Source: Bagarius yarrelli (Eukaryota; Chordata; Actinopteri; Siluriformes; Sisoridae). From it: DNA of 64,000 nucleotides. The stretch covers positions 2,077,067 through 2,141,066 of the forward strand of contig VCAZ01000054.1 in NCBI GenBank assembly GCA_005784505.1, given 5' to 3'. Below, in pieces: positions 24,475 through 36,849 of the stretch (within the stretch, counting starts at the first letter, position 1; each line of letters opens with the position of its first letter). A program made the translations under genes and the position numbers. Under the pieces are notes generated by a model, which saw only the letters and a program-made list of their open reading frames with translations, was not told the DNA's origin and did not search any database.

Positions 24475-24600
24475 TTTAAGCAATTTTGGGCCCTTAAAAA
24501 AAAAAAATAAGAGCTTGGGGTCTCCTAACACACCCATTCTGCACTGTTACTACTAATAAAACAGACCTCTGGGGACCATTAAAACTCCCTCTCAGCAGCG
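24475..24600 (-). repeat. Dispersed 'gggccc-aaattgctt' repeat, reverse copy
   Basis: Read on the minus strand: agaggtctgttttattag, then tagtaacagtgcagaa, an A/T run and gggcccaaaattgctt. Same family as 21820-22140 and 46305-46400. Confidence 0.55.
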
Positions 24601-24794
24601 TTTCGCTGACATTGCCTCCTAAAGTAACATTTTATGCAATCATTTATATATCAAATATGTGTTAATAAAGTCTATTATTATCTTACTAAAAGTAGACTAA
24701 CGATTAGAAAACCTTTTCGAGCTGATTTCTTAAATAATCTTGTTGTACGTTATGAGATTCCAAAAATCCACCTCTTATTTATTAGCAAGAATGA

Positions 24795-24840
24795 GATGAG
24801 TGTAAGTCTCTCTGGATAGGGGTATCTGCCAAATGCTGTA
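24795..24840 (+). mobile_element. SINE tail fragment
   Basis: gtaagtctctctggataggg followed by gtatctgccaaatgctgta is the 3' tail module of the local SINEs. Confidence 0.7.
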
Positions 24841-25589
24841 ATTGTGATTGTGTATGTGCTGGAGGACGAGGGTAAAACTGAAGGACGAGGAGGAGGAGGG
24901 GTGAAGAGACTCTGGTCATCTGTCGAAGGGGTCTGGTCACTAAAGCTTTACACTTAACTGTAGGAATGCTGCCTATACGTCATCGTTGACACACGGTAAT
25001 TGAGATGCTGCAGATAAGACACATGGGAAGGAATCATTTCACCAATCATGTGCACACTCTCTCATCCTATTTCTCGCATTCTTACTCATTCTCTATCTCA
25101 CTTTTGCTCATTTTCACCAACTCACTTTCTCTCCTACACTCTTGCCTATTCTTATTTAAAGCATAAGAGTGCCATATCTGTAGAGAAATGTACATCTTTT
25201 TGATTTTTCTATATATGAGTTAAACATCAGTATTAACTCGCTTATTAGTTTGCAAAGAATTCAGCTATTTCCGTCGTGTTCTGAAATGTGACAAAGACAC
25301 TAAAATATTGGACGCAGACACTGTTAGCGCTATTTAACTGTCACTTTTACAAAAGTATTCACTTTTATTGGACTAGTGCTGAAAGCTACAAAAGTCACTC
25401 TGCAGATGATCAAAAGGAAAGAAGAGAAAAAAGCTAAGACACACAGCCATAAATTTTGTTCTTCTTTTTTTTTTTAACCATGAATACGTCTGGCCCATAT
25501 GTTTGGTTGTGGAGCGATGTGAAAGGGCCATTTACAAACCCAGGCCCACCACATTAAACTCTATAACAATCTTTATTCATGGTAACTTA

Positions 25590-26240
25590 TCAGACTCAAT
25601 TAATCAACCTCAACAATGGCAATTCTGATGTGTTCAAGCACCCTGAAAGGCATAGGTCAGCACCGGGGCACTGCTGATGCCTAGTGCTCCCTTCCTTCTA
25701 AAACTCTCCTCTCAGAATCCAGTGTCTCTGCGGCTCTGGCCTTCAAGCCTCTTCTAAGAAGAAAAACTAGAAATAAAGTAAAAGAAAACAAACAGCTTTG
25801 GGAAGATCATAAAGAGCTTTCTTTTCTGTCCCTCAAAGGCGACAAAGCTGCTCCAGCGGATGAAAGCCTTTCTCTCAGGGCGTCTGAAAGGAGCATGTCT
25901 TCTCTGCTCGCCTCTGAATGGTATTGTTATGGCTATTCCAGCGGGCTGAAAAGGGGCAACCACTGGTTTGATTCGGTTACACGGTGCAGTAAAGATCTCC
26001 CTCCCACCGCCATGGTGTGTATGGAGGGTCCATGACCTGTTTACTCTTGGCCGGGGAAAATGTCATGTCGCCCCTCCCATGGGCAGTCCTCACATTCATT
26101 TGATTGGTACAAAAAAATGACTTGGGATGGTTAAAAAGCACTCGCGACGCATTATGAGTATTTATAGCTCATACTTGACACTTTGCGGTCCACGTTTGGG
26201 TCGTTTTTACAGACGCCGTGTGTCCAGTGCTGTCATGAGT
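25590..26240. promoter_or_regulatory. Candidate conserved non-coding block
   Basis: Repeat-free mid-GC sequence around 25600-26200, including a TTTATAGCTCATACTTGACA-like patch. About 10 kb downstream of ptf1a. The reverse open frame at 25754-25963 has no domain. Regulatory role is inferred from composition. Confidence 0.28.
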
Positions 26241-29200
26241 TCACTTGAGGTTTTAATGATTATGTTGGTTTTTGGTTCTGTTCATTTAATTTCAGGATTT
26301 TGATTGAAGAAAGCTTATGATAAAGACTTGGTGCACCCCCTCGTCCCCCTCCCAACAGCCCAGATTCCAGAACGTCAAGTACAAAATTCGTTTCTCACAC
26401 ACGATTCACAGCACAAATAAAGCTGATAGAACCTCACCAAGAGCCTGAGGGATAGACATACAGATGAATTTTAATAAACTTTATTAATATATGTTTATAG
26501 GATTAATTATAGGTGACTGGGACATAAGATGTAAATGGGACAAAACATGAAAAAATAAACATTATATAGTTACGCAGTCCTATTTAACCTTTTGTCCCAA
26601 TCACCTTTAATGACTAATGCTCAGGGGTTTGAGGACCTTCTTTAATCTTGCAAACACAAACACACACACATGCACACACACACTTTAAATAACCTATTGA
26701 AAGGGCATTTATTAGAATGTTTCTTCTCCTCCTCATTCACAGAGTTCCCATAATGTGTAAACAAAGCCTGTGCTGACTTTAACAGGCTTTAATTGACTCC
26801 GCGACTGAATGGATGTAACAGCGGCCTGAAAAAACAAGTGTGTGTTCTGCAGCCAACATCACAAGATGTCCAAGAATGTGCTGTAGCTTTAAAGGACCAA
26901 AGGGTTTAGAGCGTTTGGTTTAAACAGTGGTTTTTTTTAATGAAAAGAAACAATACAAACTGATCTGTTTCAGTTTCTGCAATGCGTCACAGTTGATGTA
27001 AATTTGCACTGGAAAAATAGGGGAAGTATGTTAGTCATCATCTTCATCAGAACATTCCACATTAATCTACTCACATAAAATAACACAATAATTTACAAAG
27101 ATTAAAAGATCTGATTGTTATAAAAAAAATAAATGACATAGATTTTTGGTTGTATGAAATTCTATGAAATTACAACATCCAAGAAATAAAAAATACATTA
27201 TTTAATAAGATATTTAAGTTATACAGCTAATGTTTTTCAGTCTGTAGACTCAAACAAGTTTATTCCCTTTAAACAAAGCATTATTAGTTGTATTTAAAAA
27301 AACTAAGCAGTGTGTTCAGTGTGTTACTAATACTAATAAATCCATTACAAATGATAATAAGAATTAGTATAACTTTTGGACCAAATTAGATCAGACAATA
27401 TTAGATTTTAGAAAAATATCAAAAGCACAAAAACAAAAAACAAAAGCAAACAGCAGCTTTTATATACATCAGCTACACATAATATTAGGGTTATGTTGAA
27501 AAGCAAATCTGTGTGTTTGTGTGTGTGTGTGTGTTGCCCCCAAGTATAAATCCCCTGTGGTGCTGTACTTCACAGCGAGCTTCCATCAGCCCTCGTTGAT
27601 CCTCAGAGACAAGCTTAGAATCAATTACCAATTTCTCCTTTAACAGAGTGTCATTTCAGACTGATGTTCATCTGGTTATGGCGAGCAGGATCACTGCTCC
27701 TCGGCCCTTTCGCACCAGGATTGTGTGATTATGCTTTAATTCCTTGTAATCTCTTATTAACTAGGCTACTGCATGTCAAATAAAACACAATGCCTCGCTC
27801 GCCTTGGCTGGACTCATGTCTGCCACTATAAGACTAAACTGTTTCTTTTTTCCTCTTTTCTTTCACAGCAAGACTGCAGTCAGGTGTCTGATTTATATCA
27901 GTACCTTAAACGCTCTCAGGAGGGGGTAAAGTCACTAAACACACACACTAGACCACAGTTTGTAAAACAACAGGACAAAAAACTGGATTTTTTGTGCACC
28001 TCAAGAAATTAATTAGTTGCATTAGTTAGGAGATAAATGGCGGTAGCTGGTGTGTTGGATTCCAGCAGAGTTTCACCATAGAGGGTTAATGGGAGTCAAG
28101 GCTGGAAGCATTCCCAGGCCTGGCCCGAGGCCATTAAAACCCAGTACAAGAAACTTATGGGAGCACTAAGCTGCTTCTTTTGCAGGCTTCACAAGGACAA
28201 TAAAGAAGCAGAGAGCTTCTTGCACTGCCTTTGGTTACCCAGGGTACACACACACACACAGAAAACTTAACAGCTTTCCACCAAAAGATACGAAGTGAAT
28301 GTAGCCGTGCTGAAGCGTTTACACTTTTACACTCGTTTATATTTTTGTGAATGTTTTTCATTATTTAATTCAAAAATTGTGACGTATGCAAACTTTTGCT
28401 ATTTTTTTTCTTATTCAAGTTCATCATCTGTTCTGCTCAGAAAAAGAGATGTGAAGTTCATGGCAGATAACTTTCTTTGAGCCAGGACTGAGAATGAGTA
28501 AAATAAGCGTGGAGAAGGAGAAAGCGCTCTGGGGGCCGGGGGATGAGTGTCCGGAGCGCAAGACGCGCACCGAGGAAACATATCGAATCAGGGTCATTTG
28601 CGCATGTCTCTCACCACTTCACCGCATTCACCCGCACAACAGCGCTGGGTAACATTAGTAAATCTTTTAACAAGCTTTTTACAAGTTGCTGCGCGCTGAA
28701 TAACGAGAAGAAATTGTTTCTCCAAAGATGCGCGAGCAAAAGCAAATCAGCACCCATTACCGAGGAAATAGAAAAGCTGTTCTCACGTTTTAACTATTTT
28801 TCCCGAAATCAGAAATGAAAGGCTACATATGAAAAAAATAAAACGAAATGAATCAGGTAGCTTACTCCAGACTGTGTAAAAAGTGCGCATTATCATTATT
28901 CCAACTTTTTATTTTTAATTACAGTCCAAACACCTTAGTGTGTTTACGTTTATTTTTTATTGTCAAAATTTTAAAAAGTAATATTTAAAAAAAACATTTT
29001 TTGTTAATACACTAATATCATACTAATAACTTGGTATGAAAAGTGTGTAAAATTATTAGTTATCAAAATGCGTTTGCGTGTGGTTTATGCATTATTGTTT
29101 TGACATAATAATTTTATTATTAATAATAATAATAATAATAATGATAATTAGATGTTAAATTACACGCAAAAATGATCTAAAATCGCCTGTTCGATTTGGA

Positions 29201-31190
29201 TAGGGCTAAATTATGCAGAAATAATTAATTACATTCCCTTAATTCTCTTAAGTCCCATTACAGCAAAGGAAAACAATCCCTCGGGTTTAGTTAAGTAATT
29301 AATTATCATCATATGAAGCACATCAGGTTTTAGTTAATCATCATGGTATTTTTCCTATTCTCCTGACGATAAAACGTAAAAGGAGGAAAAGAGGAAGAAA
29401 AGAAAGTATTAATACAAAATAAAGTCAAGTTCTTAGCAGGCTCTGGTTGAACCTCATATGGTAAGTGCAGTCCAGGCCAATAAAAGAAAAGCAATAATTC
29501 ATAGGATGAGGCATGCAAAAGCTGGACACAATGCCTCTCCTATTAAACACCATATTCGAGGCCATTCTGCTGAGCACAAAGATCATAGCACGACGCCTTT
29601 ATGGCTGTAATGGTGTGAAAGGCGAGCTGGAGGGGGAAGGTCACAGTGCTGGGAGTGCATGGCAAATCCAGGGTGGCACTGGAGTTCTGTGCGTGGCCAT
29701 GCAAGGCCAGCTGTCTCACAGCACAGCTTATTATAACTCATCACAGACGTGCACAACTTAGTAAAAAAGGGGTTTTGTTAATATGCTGCATGTTGGTCTG
29801 CATCCAGGTCCCATGGAGAGGTTTGGAACCAGGACAAATGTCCTTCTGACGCATTTATTATAGATTTTATAAATCGTTTTATTGAAAGTTCGCGCCTATA
29901 AAGAGATCATCTTCAATAAGAACAGACGCTGTAGCAGAAATGAATAACGAAAATCCTTTTATTTGTAGTCACCAACTTGAATTAAGAAGTTTATGACAGA
30001 GGTATAAACACACAATTAAATATACCAATTTAAATATCATTATTCTTGTTATAATATATTATTATTATAATTGCTGCCATACTAAAATATTAGATATAGG
30101 CTCTTCATGCTTTTCTTTCTAACCTACTTCAAGTGCATATTTAAATGATTTAAAATTATAGACAAATTAAATATTGTAAAATATATATTTTTTATCAAAT
30201 ATTACATATTATATTGAATTTTTTAAAATATATTTTTAACTAAAACCCGAAGAGATCTATTGTGGTCCCCCCCCCCCCTTTTTTTTTTACAATTAATATC
30301 ATCATCATCATCATTATCAGCAGCAGCATCGTCATCATGCTTAGGCTTTTTTCTGGAGCAATAAGAAAGCCAATCTTCTGGTTATTAACACGACTCCCTA
30401 CTAGTATCTGTAGGGACACACACACCTAAAGTGAATCATTAGTTAGCTTTTCATGTAGCTTAGGTTGATTTTGCTTTATTCACATCGTCATAGGTTTGTC
30501 TTTTTTTCACATTACTGATATAAATGTGTTAAACTTCTACTAACATGAAGAAAACAATGCTATCATTTGTGCTCTGAATATCAGAGGAAGCCCAGCAAAA
30601 AATGCTTCTACATTTTGACCAAACTGGTGGTTAATTTAAATTAATAAATTACTATACTATCAGTGACCCCTGACAGAATCTTTATTTGAAACCCTTAACT
30701 ACATTTCTAAATTCTGACTTTTTCATTTCTCCCTTTTACCAAATTTTCGATGTGTGGTCTCACCACTGCTGCTGTAGAAACTTTCAAAAGCGATAATAAG
30801 CATTTAAGCTCACCATATTTCTTATTATAGCGCTTTCATTGGCGTTTAGCTTTTAGAGCCATCTGCTAGATCCAATAAACACCAGTGGAGCCTGTTTAAG
30901 CGTTTAACCCTGCCAAAATCTATTCCCTCTCACCCAGGGGGGCTTGAATACCCCGCGAGCCCTCGCCCCTTCAACATGATAACATAATCATGGTTATTCC
31001 ACTGGATTTATGATGCGACCCACCCGAGCAACAGGTGTTTAAAGTTTGGTCCACACAAGGAACCCCCCCCCTTCCCCCAAAAAAAGTATGGGACTCCTGG
31101 TGCCAAAGTAACCAAAGTAACCTCCAACAAGCGCACTGATATCTTTATTGCTAAGCGTAACATATCCATCCTTGTCCAGCTTTCTGTAAG
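26241..31190. other. Intergenic flank of ptf1a, no gene recognised
   Basis: Alternating AT-rich DNA and repeat-free patches (27560-28010, 28490-28820, 29500-29860 and 30840-30990) that may be regulatory. A C12T10 homopolymer pair sits at 30267-30288 and a TAA-type run at about 29119-29150. No splice-competent exon was found. Confidence 0.5.
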
Positions 31191-31194
31191 ATGG

Positions 31195-32710
31195 TTTCTC
31201 TGCACCTGGTTATTTCCAACTTCTTTTTTTTATTTTCTTTCTTTTTTTGTGTGCGTCTAGGCCCTGGATAGCAGCTGCTTAAAGAGAGACAGAGAGAGGC
31301 CCTTACAACGTCTCCAAGACGTGTTGGCATGGTTTTCTCGCCTTTAATGTAGCACTAAGCTTTGTCTTTTGTACAATATGGGAACAGTAAAGCACGACGT
31401 GTGGACGAAAGCGCACTTTTTTAACTATGCGACTCCACAAACAGTTTTGTTTTAAGTCATTAGGGTGATCAACCAATTAAATTTATGTGCGTCGATTTTT
31501 TCACATGGAGAGGGAGAGAGAGAGAAAAGGGGGCAGTAGTACAGAAAGAGTGAAAGAGAAAAAGGGTGAGGAAAAGAAAAAGAGGGCTGGTCTTTAAGGA
31601 GTTTAGTCTCATCACCTGGCGTTCATTGGAATAGCCAGGCGTTTCCAAAAAGTGACTATATTACCAAAAGGCCCTGGCCATCCTGTGCGCTTTTGTTCGC
31701 CCCCAGTTAATAACGCATTACAGGGATTTAACATATCCCTCACATGCATATGTTTGGTGTCCCCATATTTTTTGATCCCTGCGATGAGGCAGATGCTGCG
31801 ATTAAAAATCGCGACCAACACAAAAACTGCTACGAAGCTGAAAGAAGAAGAGGGGTCCTGAACAAAGAGCCGTGGGGAGATCTCTCAGGAAGAGAAAAAA
31901 ACATTTACGGCCAATAAACAGACTTCAACCTGCTCCATTTCAGCCATTGTGTGGCCGTTTTTGAATAATTACGGTTAATAAGAATAGGTTTTGTGGCGTT
32001 TGAATGCCTGGCGCACAGGTGCGACGTGACAGGATGAATGATGCGCCTGATTTTTGCCAAACTCGAGAGCCCTTCTCTCCAAGCTTCAAGCTGATAGAAA
32101 ATATTGTCACTTCTTTAATTCACGACATTAGACGTTCACGGGAAACAAAGGCGGCCGATGAAAAGCTCATGGCTGTAATGAAACACACTTATGGCCTGAG
32201 ATAAATGAAAGCCGGAGTCAATGGCCAGGCGCGTTTTCGTTTTGCGCGCAAGCAGCCTGCTCCATCTAAATCAAATAAAGGGAACCTTTCCAACTTTTAA
32301 AAAGACCTCGTTTTCATTTTAAGCCTCTCCTCCATTGCCATTAAGCATATGGGTCTTTTGTACCCAGCGAAAGCTCTTGAGAAAGCAACCGGTGTCTATG
32401 TGGCAAATCATTAGAACTTTCTGAGAGAAGCCGCATCCGCGCACAAAAGCGCACAGAATAAATGAAGAGCAGAAACAATCTGGCATATGTGCGTTTGCGC
32501 TTCCCAGACCCAGTTTAGTGACAGGTTCGACCGCTTACTTACAATACACAAGGATAAAAGGCTTGTGGCGTATTTTTTTGGGAAACAGTGATAAGCATGG
32601 GGCCATGGCGTACCGAGTTTTGCGCACGCAACGGAATGAAGCTCAGTGTAGAGCTGGAGCCTGTCTGGGCTTTTTCTCTCTTACACACACATGCACATTT
32701 AATTCTGCTT
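31195..32710. promoter_or_regulatory. Candidate proximal downstream regulatory cluster of ptf1a
   Basis: About 1.5 kb of nearly repeat-free DNA 3-4.5 kb downstream of the ptf1a stop, with many TTAATAA/ATTAC motifs and CACCTG/CAGGTG E-boxes (31203, 31615, about 32017). A bipartite E-box plus TTTCC site resembling a PTF1 element is at 31203-31219. The long stretch without repeats, next to a developmental regulator, suggests conserved enhancers; I cannot measure conservation. Confidence 0.35.
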
Positions 32711-33837
32711 TGTAATTTTTGAAAGATAATCCAAAGAAAAAGAAAACACTTTGTGTCTATGACTTCTGCACACCTTTTTCAGAAAACAAACTATGGAATA
32801 AGTTCACTCTGTTGTCGGTATATTGGTAAGAGATCACTCAGCACACGGCTGTGCAGACAGATGATGTCCTAGTTATACAGAAAAAGGGCCTTTTGGTCAT
32901 CATGTTCTCGTATCGTGTGCAGCTAAAAAAGAGAATAAGAATAAAAATTCTAATTATTAGAAATATGCAAAATAGATTTTGCCATAAGATTTTATGAGTG
33001 CAGACGCACATGACACGTCTTTAACATTTCTGTTTTTGTATATTTTTAATTTTTTCTTATAAATGGTAATTTATCACCAATTTCAGCGAAAATGGAAGGC
33101 TTTGGCGCATTTGGTAGAAAAACAGACATCCAAGTTCACTGGTGCACAAAACAGTATTGTCTGATTTTTTTTATTCCGAATTGAAGATAAAAAAAAATCC
33201 ATTTCCTGTAAATAATCCGTTTCTATCAGGATGTTTAGTATCTGATTAAGCCGTGTACTTTAAAATAGTAAAATCTGGCAACCCTTATCCAAAGCATGCG
33301 TCTTCTTGCAGAGTTCACTTCCATGCACACACCACATCCGACTGGTCATCCTCAGGCTCGGAGTCCAAATATTGGTTCGGAGTGAAAATATTGCTTATGG
33401 ATGTGTGTGGTGTCTCAGACGTGTCATAATTAAGCACATACATTTCTCAATGTCACTGGCAGTTCCAAACTTTTTTTTCCAAGCCACAGTCTCCAAAGAT
33501 GTGCCCGCCATTGCTTATTTTTTTTGTTTTCGCACACACAAAGTTTTTGTTAAAGCAAAACGTATTTTTGAACTTTAAATGTTGAACTTTAAATAATATA
33601 ATCCATCAGATCTGCGGTGTCCTTTATCCACAGTCCGTTCCCGTCAGTGCCATTAGCCTTTCTAATGAGCCCTAATGAGATGACACGCGTGTTTTTTAAC
33701 GGCTTAATGAGGTGATAATGCGTTAAGTTTAGTTCAATTTTTTTCGTAAATATTGAGCAGATGTAATTAGTAAGACCTGCAAAAAAACATAAAAACTTTA
33801 GCACAGAATACATTTTGAAAGGAATTTTACTAACTAA
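32711..33837. other. Intergenic, nothing recognised
   Basis: AT-rich with some repeat-free DNA at 33280-33420 and 33600-33720. No exon signal. Confidence 0.45.
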
Positions 33838-33883
33838 TAACTACTACTACTACTACTACTACTACCACTATCACTATCACTAT

Positions 33884-33921
<38 letters not shown>

Positions 33922-33932
33922 ATAATAATAAT
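33838..33932. repeat. (ACT)n/(ATCACT)n/(AAT)n compound microsatellite
   Basis: ACT trinucleotides, interrupted centrally by ATCACT hexamers and running into AAT units at the right. Confidence 0.9.
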
Positions 33933-34248
33933 TTAGCTATAATTTCTAAAAATGCACATAAAGCTTACCCAACATACCGTTTCATGGCATAGTTCCTGAC
34001 TGGCTGACTTTCCTCCTCCATGTGAACCTGTGGATCATGTGGATGGGTGTTTTGGGGGATCTGGCAGTTTTTGAGTTTTGGGTTGGTTCTTAAGAAATCT
34101 GTGAGCTGACGTAGAGCCTGCAGAGTAAAAAGCTTTCCACGGGAAAATTCAGTCTCTGAGCACCTGCATGCTTCTCAACTCCCCACCCGCCCCCCGGGAG
34201 CCTGGAGACTTCACCACTACACAACACTGTTTAAGGATAATAAGTAAA

Positions 34249-34275
34249 AACACACACACACACACACACACACAG
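34249..34275. repeat. (CA)n microsatellite
   Basis: About 13 CA units. Confidence 0.9.
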
Positions 34276-34954
34276 ATAGGAGTTTTTTTGTGTCTTTGCA
34301 TTTATAAGTAGGAAATTAGTTATTGCTCAAGTTTCTATTAACATCCCATCATTTCAGTTAGAATAGACTACAAACAGTTATCCTTAATAAGAAAAGGTGA
34401 TTTGCACCAGTTAGGTTCTTCTAGTCTCAGTTACTGAATATCCATTGTGTTTATGGATTCAACCTTTTTAACCAAGAAACAAACCCACATACTTAACAAA
34501 AGTTCATCAAAAAGTTACAAACAGCAGTAAATAATAGCCCGAGTCAGACTTAGCCTGTCATATTGTTCCAAAAATCTATATTTACTTTGTATTCTGCGAA
34601 AATAAATGAGCCTCTGATAGAGAGGTCATTAAGTTACTGTCAGCACAATAAAGACCCTCTGCTGTATTTATAAAACTGAATAAAATATAACAAACTTTAA
34701 AATTTGGACTTGAATTTGCCATTTGGCATGGACTCCTCATAAAATAACATAATATTGTTAGTATTATATAAAAACTATAGTATGTATTGTATTATATAAA
34801 AACCATTATAAAATATTTTATATAGAAATCATCATAAAACAAGCAGATTGTCAAACCGGGTAGGTTATTTATTATAAAAACACACTTTAGGAGATTCTTT
34901 CTAAGGTGATTTTAATATGATTATAAAAGATGTATTATAATATCGGGGAATTTG

Positions 34955-35125
34955 AAGTGTGGTGGACTAAGTTGTTCGGTTGTGGGTTCGATTCCCAGCA
35001 CCACCAAGTTACCACTGCTGAGCCCCTGAGAGAAGCCCTCAACCCCCAATTGCTCAGTTGTATGATGTAAATAAATGTGAGTCACTATGGATAAGGGCGT
35101 CTATGAAATTCTACAAATGTAAATA
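34955..35125 (+). mobile_element. tRNA-derived SINE
   Basis: Well-preserved B box (gggttcgattcccag), then caccaccaagttaccactgc, a 'cccctgagagaagccctcaa' body, caattgctcagttgta and the tail gtcactatggataagggcgt. The A-box region is decayed. Confidence 0.85.
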
Positions 35126-35284
35126 ACACGTAGTTTAAAAGATTAATTTGTCACAAAGCTGTTATAATACTGTCACACTGCCTGTATAGTGTTTTTTTTA
35201 GCGCTTGACTGTATTATGTAATCAATAATGGCGAATAACAGAGAAAAACAGAAGGAGTCAGACTTGAATGAATCAATAGGAGAA

Positions 35285-35290
35285 TTTATT
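35285..35290 (-). other. ptf1a: Likely ptf1a polyadenylation signal
   Basis: AATAAA on the minus strand about 350 bases after the stop codon, followed in transcript direction by T- and GT-rich DNA. An ATTAAA variant at 35362-35367 is an alternative. Confidence 0.55.
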
Positions 35291-35296
35291 GAATCA

Positions 35297-35334
35297 TCAT
35301 CATCCCCATCATCATCATCATCATCATCATCATA
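35297..35334. repeat. (ATC)n microsatellite in the ptf1a 3' UTR
   Basis: ATC trinucleotides; on the minus strand, GAT repeats just before the presumed polyadenylation signal. Confidence 0.85.
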
Positions 35335-35641
35335 AATATGGACCATTTGAAACACGGTACGTTTAATTTTTATAAAAAATAGGTTCTGTCTCGTTGGACA
35401 TCCGTAGAAATCAACGTTAAATTATAAAAATATATTATCAGAAAATTCAATTAAGCAACAATTAAATAATGACACACTACACGGTGATTGCCAAAGGCTC
35501 TACGTTCAGTTTCGAACTGGACATCTTAAATATTATTATTATTGCTAATAATAATAATGATAATAATAATAACAATAATACATATTTACAATGTAACATA
35601 AACACAACAGAGAATCCAATGCAGTCCATAAACACCAGGAT

Positions 35642-35844
35642 TCACGCGATCAGCTCAAACGGAGGCTCGTTTTCGATGTTAGTAAGCGCGGATTTGAAAT
35701 GCACTTTGCGGGGGTCTTCCGGGGTCCAAACCTTCGCCCTGCGGATGATGTTCTGCTCCCGAAGCTGCTTTTCATCTGTCCAGGACAAAGAGTGACCGGC
35801 CAGAGGGGGCAAGCCGTAATCTGGGTCATCAGGGGAAGGAGATC
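35642..35844 (-). CDS. ptf1a: ptf1a exon 2 (coding part)
   Basis: The acceptor TTTTTTAACTCTCCAG precedes 35844. The first two bases complete an Arg codon, giving the conserved RSPSPDDPDYGLPPLAGHS junction. 67 codons and TGA at 35642-35644. It carries both Trp motifs that contact RBPJ. Confidence 0.95.
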
Positions 35845-36715
35845 CTGGAGAGTTAAAAAAGGAGCATTTAATATCTTAGAATTATATAACAATAATGTTA
35901 TAATAAGAATATCTAAATAATGTCTCTGATACGGTTAGTCCTGTTTTTTTATTAGCGAATAAAGTGTTGTGTATAAGTTCTAGAAATTTAAACACGTCTG
36001 AAAAGGAATTAATGCTAATGCGTAATTATAACAGTTTTAATATCAATATTAATAACGCGTCTACTACTCATATTAATTCTAACAGCTGCCTAGAAAGTGT
36101 AGTAATGTTTGAACGGCTCTTACTTGTTACTCTGTGACAGATGATGACTTTTTTGGGCTGGTTTAGAGCTTCATGGCTGGAGTTCCGGATGGGCGCGTCT
36201 GACTGCACCAGTTCTGCCAGGAAGTTGATGTAGCCGATGGCAAGGCGCAGTGTGTCTACTTTGGAGAGGCGTTTCTCGTAAGGTAGAGTAGGGATGTGTG
36301 AGCGCAAACCTTCAAACGCGTCGTTGATGGACTGCATGCGTCTGCGTTCGCGCACGTTGGCAGCCTGTCGCAGCTGCTGCATCTCCTGCTCGGATCGCGC
36401 TCTTCTGCGCCTCTTTAGTTGCAGCGCACCGTCTCCACGCCGCGGGGAAAACCCTGACACACCGTAGGATGAGGAAGAAGAGGATGACGAGGAGGAAGAG
36501 AAGCGACCCACATCGCAGCTATAGTCATCATCGCGCGCACGGCAGTCCTCGTAGTACTCTTGGATTTGGCTCGCCAGGAAGTCGACGTCATCATCCAAAA
36601 AGTCGTCCGCGTCTATGTGCTCGCTAGAGCATCGCTCGGTAAAGAAATCATCGTCGTCGAAATACGCGGAGGAGAAAGAGTCCAAGCCTGAAAACGGATC
36701 CAGCACTGTCTCCAT
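35642..36715 (-). CDS. ptf1a: Pancreas transcription factor 1 subunit alpha (two exons)
   Basis: Class II bHLH transcription factor. With an E-protein and RBPJ it forms the nuclear trimeric PTF1 complex that drives pancreatic acinar fate and inhibitory neuron fate in hindbrain, cerebellum, spinal cord and retina. The spliced product is 264 residues, close to the zebrafish length. In order: an acidic N-terminus (METVLDPFSGLDSF start, Asp-rich 20-46), an 11-Ser tract (73-83), a basic KRRRRAR patch (101-107), the bHLH at about 116-171 (basic NVRERRRM, loop PTLPYEKR, second helix ending ELVQ), then exon-2-encoded RBPJ-contact motifs around Trp219 (SLSWTDEKQ) and Trp237 (AKVWTPEDPRK), and a C-terminal ENEPPFELIA. 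The ATG at 36715 is chosen because it begins the family-conserved METVLDP. An in-frame ATG at 36775 lies upstream of the TATA box. Every diagnostic motif is intact, so it should be functional. Confidence 0.98.
36124..36715 (-). CDS. ptf1a: ptf1a exon 1 (coding part)
   Basis: 592 coding bases, 197 codons plus one base. The donor is AACAA|GTAAGAG at 36124/36123; an earlier GTAACA at 36130 would break the frame with exon 2. It encodes the acidic N-terminus, Ser tract and whole bHLH. Confidence 0.95.
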
Positions 36716-36755
36716 TCTTTTTTTTTGCGGTTTCTGTAAAGCCGGCACGCGAAGA

Positions 36756-36764
36756 CCTTTTATA
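36756..36764 (-). promoter_or_regulatory. ptf1a: ptf1a TATA box
   Basis: TATAAAAGG on the minus strand, about 41-49 bases before the ATG. It implies a start site near 36730-36737 and a very short 5' UTR of about 15-20 bases. Confidence 0.7.
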
Positions 36765-36804
36765 AGAACATACACAGTCGCGTGCCATTAACGGGCCGCG
36801 CCAG

Positions 36805-36815
36805 CCAATCAGCTG
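36805..36815 (-). promoter_or_regulatory. ptf1a: Inverted CCAAT box joined to CAGCTG E-box in the ptf1a promoter
   Basis: On the minus strand CAGCTGATTGG (plus CCAATCAGCTG) lies about 45 bp upstream of the TATA box. CCAAT boxes bind NF-Y; CAGCTG is a bHLH E-box that PTF1 or related factors could use for autoregulation (inferred). Confidence 0.55.
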
Positions 36816-36849
36816 AGAGCAGAAACAGAAGCAGCGCACCTAAGAGCAA

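Noticed and set aside
28543..28818. 91-residue plus-strand open frame
   Set aside because: No recognisable domain, no splice donor in frame, and no start context; possibly within regulatory DNA.
35469..35795. Plus-strand open frame overlapping ptf1a exon 2
   Set aside because: Antisense shadow of the real exon, starting with an AAT-repeat-encoded Asn run.
36125..36130. ptf1a donor at GTAACA six bases earlier
   Set aside because: It puts exon 2 out of frame. The GTAAGAG donor restores the conserved RSPSP junction.
36716..36775. Longer ptf1a start at an in-frame ATG at 36775
   Set aside because: It would place the start upstream of the TATA box, and the 20 extra residues have no family counterpart. 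METVLDP at 36715 is the conserved start.
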